64,000 bases of DNA from Phlebotomus papatasi (lineage: Eukaryota; Arthropoda; Insecta; Diptera; Psychodidae). Of the stretch, positions 1 to 10,710 are shown piece by piece (positions within the stretch are counted from its first letter, which is position 1; every line of letters begins with the position of its first letter). The notes under the pieces were generated by a model. The model was not told the origin of the DNA and searched no databases. It saw only the letters and a program-made list of their open reading frames with translations. Made by a program: the position numbers and the translations under genes. The stretch is from NCBI RefSeq assembly GCF_024763615.1, contig NC_077222.1:57536001-57600000 (forward strand). The letters run 5' to 3'.

Positions 1-177
1 GTGGGGCTACATTGATATCTGATTTCTTCGCCTATATCTAAATGAAGCTAGGTTCTGGCAATTATTTTATTTAGATCCAGAATTGTTTTGTGTATCCAAA
101 TTGCATAATATTAAAATCGGGATTCCTTTAGAAATATACGAAAAAATCGTACAACAATGTAGCCCCACCTCCCCCTA
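1..177. repeat. TIR element, left end cut by window edge
   Basis: The sequence from the first base (GTGGGGCTACATTGAT) to the terminus CCCCACCTCCCCCTA closely matches the element at 20766-20985 (GTGGGGCTAAATTGAT ... CCCCACTTCCCCCTA), including the interior run around AATTGTTTTG. The right end finishes on TA, the likely target dinucleotide. It looks like a non-autonomous element with no coding capacity; an ORF read through it is repeat sequence. Confidence 0.75.
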
Positions 178-1964
178 TGGCAAGATGATTCATAACTTCT
201 TCATTTTTTCTGTGCCAAAAATATTTCACTTTTTTGTGCATATAATATTTATGATTTCAATTTTATTTATTACTGACCAAATTTCATTTTTTATGATCAT
301 TTTTATCAAAAACTGCCTAATCTGCTGCAGTCACGATTTTTTCTAAACATAAGGTTTCATAATTGTTTTCAGGACTGTACATCACCCCCATTTTCGCACA
401 ACATATAAATCTGAAACAATACACCCAACTTAGTACAGCACTATCTAGTATGATATTACATATTCATAGAATATTCTGTGTGAACAGCCCTAGACATTAA
501 ATCGCATGGGAATAATTTTCCAACAGGTGCTTCCGTGTCTCATGTTCAATTTTCGATTCCAATATTAATGAATGACATAAAAAATCATACTCCATTGCTA
601 TAACACATCAATATACTTAAGAGAAAAAAATCCTCTACCCTCTCTAATGTCTCTATTTTATCCAATATCTTGCCAAAAATGAAGACATATATTGTGATTT
701 TATGGTGTCAATAGCGCACTAAAGTGTTCAACATAATTAATTCACCAATTCCCATACTTGTTCGATATGGAGTGGAAAATTGGCGGAACAGACGAGCAAT
801 TATCGCTCCACAGAATTAATATTCAACCACTAGAATCGGCGCAAAACAAACATCACATATATTAAAATGCCTGAAAGAATTAATTCTCGCAGCCAATAAG
901 GAAAAAGAAGTCCAAAGAAAGAATGTACACCGCAAATTTTATTTCTAAGTGAATCATTGCTATAATTTCCGCGAAGTGATTGATTTTTAAATTTCCACCC
1001 ATAAATTCAGGGTAGTAACTGTAGTAATAATAAAAATAATAAACCGTAAACAACCATTTTGGACTAAAATAGTAGTTTGAATTTTATGTTTGCGCCAGGG
1101 TGAATATTCAAATTGAATGATAACATAACTTTAATAACAGAACAATGGAAAAAATCCCCATAATACACTGAGAGAAAATCTCTGCCAAGAGGAACTCTAT
1201 TTGGCTATCACCCAAAGCCCATGTTTGCATACGGTATTAAATAATTATGGATCTATCTTGGCAAAATCTTCCCAAACCTAACCCAAATTGACAAGCATTG
1301 TAGTTCTTGGGATGAGTTGAATTATGCACTATTCACTCGTTTGAATATCTTATAGGATGTATAGTGGATTTATTAATCCATTACCTAAATACATAATTTT
1401 ATTGCAATTTGCAAAATACAATTATTGCAAATATAAAACCACTATTACCATAAAATTTCATTATAGAAAAGTTTGCAAGACATTTGATACACGGTTCAAT
1501 TTTATTAAATTAGATAAACTTTTAATTATTTTGTTTTTTTTTGTTTCCCCCCTTACCTACCCCCCTTGCCAAGGTCTTAGGCCTTGAGGCCTATTTTGAC
1601 CAAAATCAAATGCTCAAAGATCCGAAATACATTCATCTATGTATTCAAAAATACCAAATCGTCGATCAATAAAATTTTTTTTTTCCTATCAACTGGTAAA
1701 AATAAATAAATAAATAAATAAATAACAGATATGAATTATTTTGTTTGATGCATTTTAATATCAGCTTTCTGGCTTATAAGTTTTTAATATAGGAACCTGG
1801 TGAAAAAATGGACAGATGAAAATTTCAAACTTCACTGTCTTCTAAAATAAGAAATAAACACTGTGGTTTCAAACTTTAAGGTAGCCTTCATAACCCTCCT
1901 TAAATAAAAACCAAATTTTCAATCCTTTTATATTTATTCAATTTTAATTGTTTTATCCGTTTTA
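178..1964. other. Gene-free stretch
   Basis: No ORF or exon here looks protein-like. The DNA is AT-rich with a short (AAAT)n run near 1698-1724. A solitary TIR-like end (TACACTGAGAGAAAATC, about 1164) matches the termini of the element at 5634-5889, but I found no partner end. Confidence 0.5.
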
Positions 1965-2253
1965 TCAATGTGATCATTCTCAAAAATGCTGGGGCAAATA
2001 GTATCAGGCATGCGGTATTATCACATTTTGATTCGCTTTATTACGAGCTTCCGTAAATTAGAAAAATACTTAGATGACATATTTTCATAGGAAATTTATT
2101 CCTCTACATCTTTGTAAAGCTATTTTAGAAAAAACACAAAAAACTGCAAAATGTTTGACCAATTCAAACAAAAATCGGCGACACATAACATTAACGTTTC
2201 TTTTCGCCGTGAGACATTAGAAATTGCTTCATTTTTTCTTACTTTTTGCTCTA

Positions 2254-3310
2254 TAGGGGAAGTGCTTATAATTTTGGACAGTCTGCTTATAAGCATCGAA
2301 GTTCCAAGTTTGAAGTGCGATATTTTCTATACTAATTGACATTTCTTGTTACTCTCTTTTCAGAAGGGTTGTTTAGAAACTTAGCAAGCTATTTATCGTC
2401 TTATTTTTATTAAAATTAGTTTTAATACGTTTAAAAATGAATTGATAAGTAAAGGTGACCTTGGCTCTTATTTTGGACAACTTGTTTATTAGTTTGGCCA
2501 ACTTGGCCGTAAATTTGGACAGCTAATCCGCCTCAATGGGATGCCCATTGTTCTTCATTTGATGAACCAATCTTACCAAGTCCTCTTCCTGTTCATGTAA
2601 GGGAAACGTAGAATGTCACAGAAGCCCGGAAACTTTCCATATCATTCATTAAAGTGAGTTGACTTCGATACTCCAAGTACGTGCAGATTCGCTCATTCCC
2701 TGACCTTTCCGGGAGCCTTTCAAGGCATTTCTCGCTACATCTCTTTCGTAGAGATGATGCTCCTTTGTTTCTCCAGGCATTTGTCCAACCTTGTCATCAC
2801 AAAAGCTAAAACTTCACGAAATTTCGTGAGAAAAACACCTGTCCAAAATAAGAATCATCACCTCACTGGTGAATGTCTTAAAAAATTTCCCATTTTTCAC
2901 ACGAAAAATATAATTCACAATGCAAATCTCACTTCAGGTCAAATGTACAAATCATCAGTAACGTGAATCAACACAATATTCAATGAATATTCAATAATAT
3001 CACTCAAAAAATCCGAAGAAACATTGTTAGTACTTCACCAAAACTAAATAAGATTGAAGTAAGCCACGAAGTTCTGTCATATTTCTCGTAAGCAATTGCT
3101 CACAAAGCAATTTCAACTCAAATCATATTCAAAATTTAACGTATTTAGTGTCAAAATCTTCCAAAAAGAACAAATATTTAGATAGAATTCATTTTTCATC
3201 AAATATTGGAATAAAAATCCATCATTTTAATCAATTTATTTTTAGTGTCCAATTTTACCCTCAAAGTGTCCAAATTTAGAAACTGTCCAAAATTATGAGC
3301 ACTTACCCTA
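2254..3310 (-). mobile_element. Pogo-like TIR transposon remnant
   Basis: The ends are inverted repeats: TAGGGGAAGTGCTTATAATT on the left and, read on the opposite strand, TAGGGTAAGTGCTCATAATT on the right, both continuing into TTGGACAG. Both begin on TA. It sits inside another repeat whose sister copies have an uninterrupted TA at this point. The interior has subterminal TTTGGACA motifs and a decayed transposase DNA-binding region on the minus strand (2523-2750). At about 1.06 kb it is too short for a full pogo transposase of about 500 residues. Confidence 0.8.
2523..2750 (-). pseudogene. Decayed pogo/Psq-type transposase N-terminal region
   Basis: Minus-strand translation in two pieces gives YERDVARNALKGSRKGQ, followed by a stop, and, after a frame break, EEDLVRLVHQMKNNGHPIEAD. 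These resemble the first helix-turn-helix (Psq) and the CENP-B/Tc5-type second helix-turn-helix of pogo transposases. The intact ORF at 32756 has YTQDQVNKALEAFRQGKS and EDELVEWILGCSDKWHPI in the same order. There is no start codon in frame and no DDE catalytic domain. The assignment rests on motif similarity alone. Confidence 0.55.
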
Positions 3311-3970
3311 CCTTTTGTAACATTTTACCCCAAGTGGTCGTTTTTTAATAAAAAGATTTCTGAAAAAAAGAATCATTGTAAAATTGTAAAATAGATAGTG
3401 GCTTCATATTCAATGAATCCAAATCATTTAGGAAATATTCACCAGTGCATCAATTTTGAAAAATAAGTAGGTAACGATGGATATCTTCTGCAAGTAAAAT
3501 ATTTCAAAAATATGGCTACTAATTTCGATCTTTTTTATTTCCTAAATTTCTTGTTCGAATTCTAAAAAACTTACAACATTGAGGAAGGTCTATGGAGGCT
3601 ATACATAGAAAAATTTGAAGCCGCTATCTTTTTTATCTTGGAGGATATTGAATTTTGAAATTTTTGATTTGTGACTTTTTGCCCCAGTCTCCCCTACTAA
3701 ATAATTTATGGAAAATATTTCACAGATGCGAAAAACGGTTAAAAATACGTTAAATCGTTAAGAAATTTACTAATGATTTCACAACTTTTGATGATTAAAT
3801 TTAACACCTCAATCTAAAATATTTAGTATGCTATCATTTTTGACAATAAATGTAAAATAAAGTCAATACTATAAGTTTTAACCATTTTAATGGGATTATT
3901 ACGAACTTGTGGTCGCGATATTTGATATGTAGCTCACTCACACGATATATTATTCAAGAAATAATCATGC

Positions 3971-4185
3971 TAAAGTAAAGTGCCCTCAAGTCGACCGGTT
4001 CCTCAATTCAACCGGTAGAGTTATTTATTCAATTTATTTATATTTGCTATAGTATTTGGAGTATGATCTAACATTAATAGGTCAATTATTCCATAAATAA
4101 ATACGAATCAGTGATAATTTTAAAGAAATTCACCATCAAACATTCAAATATTGACCACCGGTCGACTCGAGGGCACTTCACCTTA
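3971..4185. repeat. TIR MITE, about 215 bp
   Basis: Inverted termini share AGTGCCCTCAAGTCGACCGG on the left and AGTGCCCTCGAGTCGACCGG on the right (opposite strand), each starting from a TA. Non-coding. Confidence 0.85.
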
Positions 4186-5319
4186 CAATGATTGAGAAAT
4201 AATTGCGATATTTTCTGAATTTATATTTTGGATTATGTAATGAACTCTTCATTGATCTTTGAGAAACAGTCACTTCAATGTCAATTTCTAATTTAAAACT
4301 CAATAAAAAATGATGGGATTTTACAAAAAAAATTTCGTATTATTACAGGATCATTTTTGGGTTTTCAGATTTTTTTTAATTATAGAAAAATTATCAAATA
4401 TTGGAAAAATAAAGTCCATCACACCTTCTATACCACTATCATACATTCGCATAAAATTAAATACAATCGTTGCTATGAAACTTTGAATTTAAAATTTGCG
4501 GTAAATGCCAGTTAGGATTTTCATCCAATGTTTTTTGAATACGATCAAGTGTAAGCCCAAAAAGGCTCATCTAAATAAAATAAAAACTTTTAAAGGGAAA
4601 ATGGGGAATTGAGGTTGCCACCTTATTTCAATTTTCTGAGAATGAACTATCCACGGCGACTGATACTCACTCACTGAAGTACTAGTGTTAATTGCCATTA
4701 ACAACAAGAGCACCATATAACAACCCTCAGCACCCGCCTGGGGATGGTAAGGGTTGGGTGTGTCAACCCAGCGAGCACAGTTAGCTGAAAAATACAGCGT
4801 TTTCAGCATATTTTAGATAAGTCGATCATCAAAAATATGCTGTTCGGTCAACAGTTCTCGAACAAAAAGTGATAACCAAATATCTGGATATGGAACTGCC
4901 TCGCGAGCGTCATTGTAAGGTTAGCAGAATTCAACTGAAAATACATATGTTTTCAGCTGAATTGAAATCGGTTAGCATTTGGCACTTGTTGGGAAAGCAA
5001 TAAAGGATTTTTATTGATGGGATACAGCCGTAGACAGGGTTGACATGTATCGAATAGGCCGTACGCTCTACACAAGCAAATCACTTAGATGATTCTAAAA
5101 TATAAATCAAAATAGCTTAGGTGAAATACAATTGATTTTTGGACAATACTTGCCTATCCGCTTATAACCGGTTCCGAAGCTATTGAAATCGGTTCTTATT
5201 TTTCAACAATTTTAAGAGCTTTCCAACGAGCCGAAATATGACTCCATTCGTTTGAGATATACGCTCTGTAGAGTCCTTTTAACCTTTGACAAAAAAAGTG
5301 AAAAAATTTAGTGATTATG
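4186..5319. other. Gene-free stretch with small hairpins
   Basis: No convincing exon. A short imperfect palindrome lies around 4929-4964 (AATTCAACTGAAAA / TTTTCAGCTGAATT). The segment around 5150-5290, with CCGGTTC and CTTTCCAACGAG phrases, resembles 34077-34260, suggesting an old dispersed repeat. Confidence 0.45.
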
Positions 5320-5349
5320 TAGGGGAGACCCGGGGCAGAATTAGCCATG

Positions 5350-6887
5350 TAGGGGAGACCGGGGAGGTTTGGGACAGGGGTAGTGTGGGACAAGGCGATT
5401 TTTTCAATTAATTTGTTAAATAAATGGAATTTAACGACTATTCAATCATAGACAATATTAAGATGTATCTTGACTAAAAGAATGGATATCCTCAGTTTTA
5501 TTGTTTTAATTCTATGAACATTTTTTTAAAAATTGATAAAAATCGTATATTTTGACGTCCCAGTTTTCCTCTTTGTATTTTATATCAGCGATATAATCAA
5601 AACTTTTTTATCTCATTAGGTAGCAGTGCAATCTACACTGAGAGAAATCCGAAAAAGTTAAAATAACATTCCGGAAATGCTAATTTTACCCTGCATTATT
5701 GATCCGAAATCGGTGTAAATATTACCCTTTTAGGTGTATTGGGAGTAAAAGGTACCCTTTTTCATGTTTATTTTACCCTTAAAAAAGTGTAAAATTAACA
5801 TTGAAAAATGTTGATATATTTTTACACCTAAAAATGTTAAAGTTACGAGGAAAAAAAGTTAATCGCATCCTCTTTTTTTTCTCAGTGTAGGAACATAGTT
5901 TTATAAAAGTTTCAGAGATTATACACTCTTGTTTTTTACATAAAGGTTTTAAATACCAAAACTACCCGCGGGGATGTTTGGGACACCTGAAAGGGGATGA
6001 ATGGGACGTAGATTTTCGACAAGATTGTAGGTGGTATGCAATTGTTTATTGTCAAAATGAAGAGTAATGCCCAGTTTCTACTGGAAATCTCCCTCTTGTG
6101 CAAAGTTTATCAGTGCAGCAGATTTCTCTAACTACAGGGGCAATTAAACCATCAATATTTTGGGAATCAATAATTGCTTCTCAGAGGATATTCGATCTTT
6201 GCCCAATCTAGTTAAAAACTATTTTTTTTGAAAATTTCTCGAACAAGTTCTCCAGAAAAGGCAAGGCGAGAGCTAATTCGGAGAAATAATGAGAAAACAG
6301 GTACAGTGCAGTTGTCGTAAAATCAAACAGGAATCCATCAATGAGTTTAAAACTAAGAGTTGCAAGAAAATCTACTCACCTGAGGAATTTGATAATCATG
6401 ATTGCAATATTTAGAATAAAAAAAAGAAAAGAAAGGTAGATGGAAAATAAGAAGAAAATACTTTAAATGATTGATTGACAATAAATGACTCTACTGTACA
6501 AATAAAATTGATATTAATTACTAAGTGTAAATAAAAGATGAAACATTTTTATTTCTATCAGAAATATTTTTAATCTGGTATTTAAAATTAATTAACGTGT
6601 TCCAGTAATACAAATTATGCGAGAAAAAACGCGTCCCAAACATCACCTTTTGCGTCCCATACTGCCCCACGTCGGGGAGGTTTGGGACAAAGCGTCAAAT
6701 AAAATGTTTTATCTTCTCCAAGAAAATTCAGTTGTTTTCCAAGTTCTATCGAGTACTTTTTTTAAAGTCAATACTCATAAGTATTCTATAGACCGCATAA
6801 AATTATGATACACTATCGTGGTTTTTTGGAATAGTGTCTCAAAGTCAAAACATGAAAAAGTGTCCCAAACCTCCCCGGTCTCCCCTA
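5350..6887. repeat. Second-level TIR element, about 1.5 kb
   Basis: Left end TAGGGGAGACCGGGGAGGTT then TGGGACA; the right end is its inverted copy TGTCCCAAACCTCCCCGGTC then TCCCCTA. TA flanks both sides. The interior repeats phrases such as GGGATGTTTGGGACA (about 5970) and GTCGGGGAGGTTTGGGACA (about 6671), subterminal copies of the end motif. The short ORFs inside look like repeat readings. It contains the third-level element at 5634-5889. Confidence 0.8.
5634..5889. repeat. Innermost TIR MITE, 256 bp
   Basis: Ends TACACTGAGAGAAA and TTTCTCAGTGTA form inverted repeats beginning on TA. The interior is rich in AAAGTTAAAATAAC-like motifs shared with the longer element at 40867-41456, so both probably belong to one family. 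Confidence 0.75.
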
Positions 6888-7080
6888 TGTATAGTATTAG
6901 ATAGTGCTATCTTACAGTTTACCTTTGAAGGAATATTGAGGAAACCACTCTTTATTCTGAATATATACTTTCCTTACTATATATTGAAACATTTATCAGC
7001 CTCATATAAACATTTTTTTGCACAAATTATACGTAATGAAAAATTTCATTTAGTGGCTAATTCTACCCTGGTCTCCCTTA

Positions 7081-8875
7081 CTGCTCTCTTTATGGAGTCC
7101 GAGCAGTAAAATGGTGAATTTCCCAACTTTTTTTCTGATCAATTGCAGACACGATGATATTTTTTTTTCATTATTAGTTCATCAGATTCCTTGTTCTCCT
7201 TATGGGGTTATAATCAGATTAATAATGTTATATTTAGGTCAAATATTGAATATTTCCGGGGAACATTTTCCTAACGCCTTATTTTGAGGTTAAAATCTCA
7301 GCTTAAGAACCATAGCATAACTTTTACGATATGAAAGAAATTTTATGTTATAGAGTAAATTTCATTGAGAAATTCCTTCACGTTGATCATGTTTTGTGCT
7401 TTATTGAAAGCAATTGTCTCTGAAGTACCTTCTCAGTGGATTAAAATGCTAGAGTCAGCAAAAAAATGCCCAGTCAATCGCAACTTTTGAACAAGATTAG
7501 GGATTCTTTTAATTCACTTTTCCTTCGTGTAAATATTTTCTCACTAGAATGGCTAAGAATGATGAGAAAAATGTAAGACCCAACAAGAATAATCAAAATG
7601 AATGGTAAGCAATATTGATTTTCAATCAACTGCATGATTGGTAAATGCCAGAGAGATGAATGATTTGAGAAATGAACTTTTCACTCCATCATGTAAAGTC
7701 ACTTTTCTTTCAATTCTTTTTCAGTTAATCAAAAATATTTTATTAATATAAGAATCGTAAATGGGTAAATTCTATAAAAACCCTAAAAGCAATATCTTAC
7801 ACTATCTTTATATTTGGATTTTGGTAGTAAAAGAAATTTATATCATAAATCTTATGTATAGGTCTATCGTGAGAAAAATTCTTTGCACATTTTCTGAAAG
7901 TGGCATAGTGCCTAAGAAAGCCTTAAATTCATGTCACATACGCGACAATATACTCCCAAGAGTAACAGAAAGTTCTTCTCCGGGTAAAGATTTATACAAA
8001 TTCCTGTTGAATATTTCTCTAGCCGTCGTTGGCCTTAAACAGCCTCATCAAAATAAAGCAGAAGCACCGTAAAAATTTTTGGGAATATAGTTCCTCAGAT
8101 TCGTCCCAAAATCCCACATGCTACTTCCCGGAAGGACATTTAACCAAAACCATTTCTGAAATACTGAAATCTTCTTTGAGATTCATGCAAGAATTTTCCT
8201 TCACCCACGATATTATCCTCAATTCTAGCTATGCAATTCACTCAATTGCCCTACACTTACATGATACTGTTACAAATTTTATATATTATGTATACAAGGA
8301 CAGAATTGTGAGTATAAACCGAAAAACTGCTGGACAAATTGCTTAAATCTCTCTTAAATAGCAAAGTAGATATAAAAAAGTCAAGAAACAATTTGTAAAA
8401 GCTTTCAGTGAACAAATAATTGTCTGCAAATTGTGGTATATACATAAAATACTAAAGAAATAAAAGGATTTTGCATGTTTTACTATGTTAAAACAAAAAC
8501 TCTGAAACATATAAATTTATTAGTGTAAGAGAATTTGGATGCTATTTTACCAAGAATTTAATGCGAAAAGTATTTCTACAATGTCAACTATTTAGAAATT
8601 CCATTTCTAAAGCTATTGTCTCAGTGAAATTCATTAAAAAAAAATATTTCTATAATGTCACCACAATAATAAATTCTTATCTTAATCAATTAGATTTATA
8701 ATATAAAGCCTAATCTTACAAAATTAGCTAATTACAAATCTAAGATAAAAAGAAAAGTGTCAGGGATAGATATTCTTTATTAGCGTATGGAGAATCAGGG
8801 GGCAATTCCAAAAATTCAAAGTCTTAGTAAATAAATTTTTTCATTATTATTCTTTCATTTCTCACAGTTATACTA
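7081..8875. other. Gene-free stretch
   Basis: Two overlapping open frames of about 100 codons (7761-8346) run here, but both use near-cognate starts, have no recognisable domain and have the base composition of the surrounding DNA. I see no supported gene or repeat. Confidence 0.45.
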
Positions 8876-9084
8876 TAGGGGAAACTGGGGCACCACCAAA
8901 CACAGGGTACCACCAAACACTGCGATTTTTTAATGGGATATTGGATATCTGAGGATAAGACCGATAGGAATTTATAGGCACTATAGGGATGGTTGTCCAC
9001 TGAAGGAATGGTCGAGATAGTCCAAAGAAATAAAAATTACTGTTTGGTGGTACCCCGTGTTTGGTGGTGCCCCAGTTTCCCCTA
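8876..9084. repeat. TIR MITE with long arms, copy 1 (209 bp)
   Basis: Ends begin TAGGGGAAACTGGGGCACCA and continue CCAAACAC on both strands; the arms match for about 45 bp around a short centre. TA at both outer ends. A second copy lies at 17373-17589. Confidence 0.9.
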
Positions 9085-10299
9085 GATGTTTTAAGATAGC
9101 TTATAGGCAAGAGAGGCAATGTTTGAAAAATTTATCTTATGGCGTATTATTATTCAAAATTATTTTATTTGTGTAATAAAAAAATGAAAAGGGTTCTTAT
9201 TATTATTATTATCTTGAATCATTCTGAACTTATATATCTCTTAAAAGATTTTTTATCCCTTGAGTACAAGTAGATTATCCATCAATAAAAAAATATTTTT
9301 ACTCATACTTCTAAAGAAAAAAACATATGAGCAGTAAAATATTAAATTTAGTTGACAGTATCAATGAGTTAAGTTCTAGTTCTGTTTATTATCTTCTTGT
9401 GAAAAACTCTCAAAATTTAATTCAAAATTCATTACAAAAGATTAGAGGAAATTTCAATAGGGATAGGGTTATTAAAAAAGCTCGACCTCGAGAAAGCTTG
9501 AATTCTAATAATATAATATTAATAAAGTTTAAATAATATTAAAATTAATAATAATAATATTATAAAATTCTTGAGTTTTGATGTATATTTCGACTATTCA
9601 ACTTCGAATACCTCATATTTTGGTAGAATTTTGTAAAAGTGAATTTTTAAGTTTTCTAACGCCCCCGCTTGATCCGTCTATGCACTAGATTTATAAGATA
9701 AACAGTTAGAGATAGCAAGTTGAGACCTTCAAAGGACCCAAGTTTGACTCGACTTTGCTATTAATTATCTTTCTTTTTCACCACACTTTAACTTCACTTA
9801 AGAAACGAAATCATTCTAATAAATGATGATGAACTGGCGCAATGAGGGACTTTCCGGTGTTCGCCAGTGAAAGAGGTCACCCTAATGACATTCTTAATAA
9901 AATTTTTTCAAAGTCAAAGGTTGAAAAAGCTCTAAAAGCGCGTTGTTCTGAACCGATAGTCAATTTAGACGTCGTCGTTTGGAGGGTTTTGGTATCCCTA
10001 CTTAGTCTGAACTAATTTCCACTGGTTATGAAACGGTAATATACCGATAATGAACCAAGTATGAAACGATAATGATTTTTATCCGAAAATCAATTCTAAT
10101 ATTTTTAAGTTATTTTTTCGCAAATTTTGAGGCAATTTATATCAGTTGCTAAGCATTAAGGAATAATATAAAAAGGAATTTTGTGAAATGCAAAATTTGT
10201 GAACATGAATTTGTGGATTTTGTGTGCATGAATTACAACCTCTGAAGAACTTTGTTATTATAACTTCTAAATTAAGCAAGAATAATTTGAGGTATAGCC

Positions 10300-10710
10300 T
10301 AACGGCGTTATCACACTTGCACATTAAAATTTTAATGTTATTCACATTGATTGTCGCTTGTGAGCGTCCAAATATGTTATTTGTGTCTTTGAGTCACTTA
10401 ATATTTGGGGTTTTTGTATTTATTGATAAAGAAGTGGACTTGGCCTGGAAAAATAAGTTTAAATTTACCTAAAGGATTAATATTTTTCACATTAAAAAAT
10501 TAAAGAGAAAATCTCATTAATTTTTCGCATTAATGCTGTAAATCAATTTATATCAAATTTTGCGGGCCAAGTCTACCTTTTTATCAACAAATAGATCAAA
10601 TTTTGAATATAAAATGGTTCAAACACACAAATTACACATTTGGACTCTCACCAGCGACAATTAATGTGAATCATAATAAAATTTTAATGTGCAAGTGTGA
10701 TAACACAGTA
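10300..10710. repeat. TIR element with arms of about 80 bp
   Basis: Left arm GTTATCACACTTGCACATTA then AAATTTTAATG ... CACATTGATTGTCGC; the right arm is the inverted copy with CACATTAATTGTCGC and the same outer GTTATCACACTTGCACATTA. The arms diverge only slightly over about 80 bp; the centre carries no ORF. A two-strand ORF overlap here is a consequence of the palindrome. Confidence 0.8.

Larger units (their letters stand above)
1965..3696 (-). repeat. Copy 1 of the 0.9-1.1 kb TIR family (inverted), split by another element
   Basis: Read on the minus strand from 3696, this matches the elements at 20538-21659 and 41493-42567: terminus TAGGGGAGACTGGGGC, then CAAAAAGTCACAAATC, then GACCACTTGGGGTAAAA, then GCCTGATACTATTTGCCCC. 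Similarity fades before the second terminus, near 1965, so that end is lost or decayed. The copy is interrupted at a TA by the element at 2254-3310. No intact ORF is present. Confidence 0.8.
5320..7080. repeat. Outer TIR element of a three-level nest
   Basis: Left end TAGGGGAGACCCGGGGCAGA, continuing ATTAGCC; right end GGCTAATTCTACCCTGGTCT, continuing CCCTTA. These pair as inverted repeats with TA at the outside. Almost all of the interior is the second element at 5350-6887, inserted about 30 bp inside the left end. Without the insertion the host element would be only about 220 bp. Confidence 0.75.

Noticed and set aside
5150..5330. Possible protein-coding relation between 5150-5330 and 34077-34260
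   Set aside because: The shared phrases are short and all frames contain stops; best read as an old dispersed repeat.
7761..8346. Two ORFs of about 100 codons
   Set aside because: They overlap in different frames, lack domains and splice support, and have the base composition of surrounding DNA.
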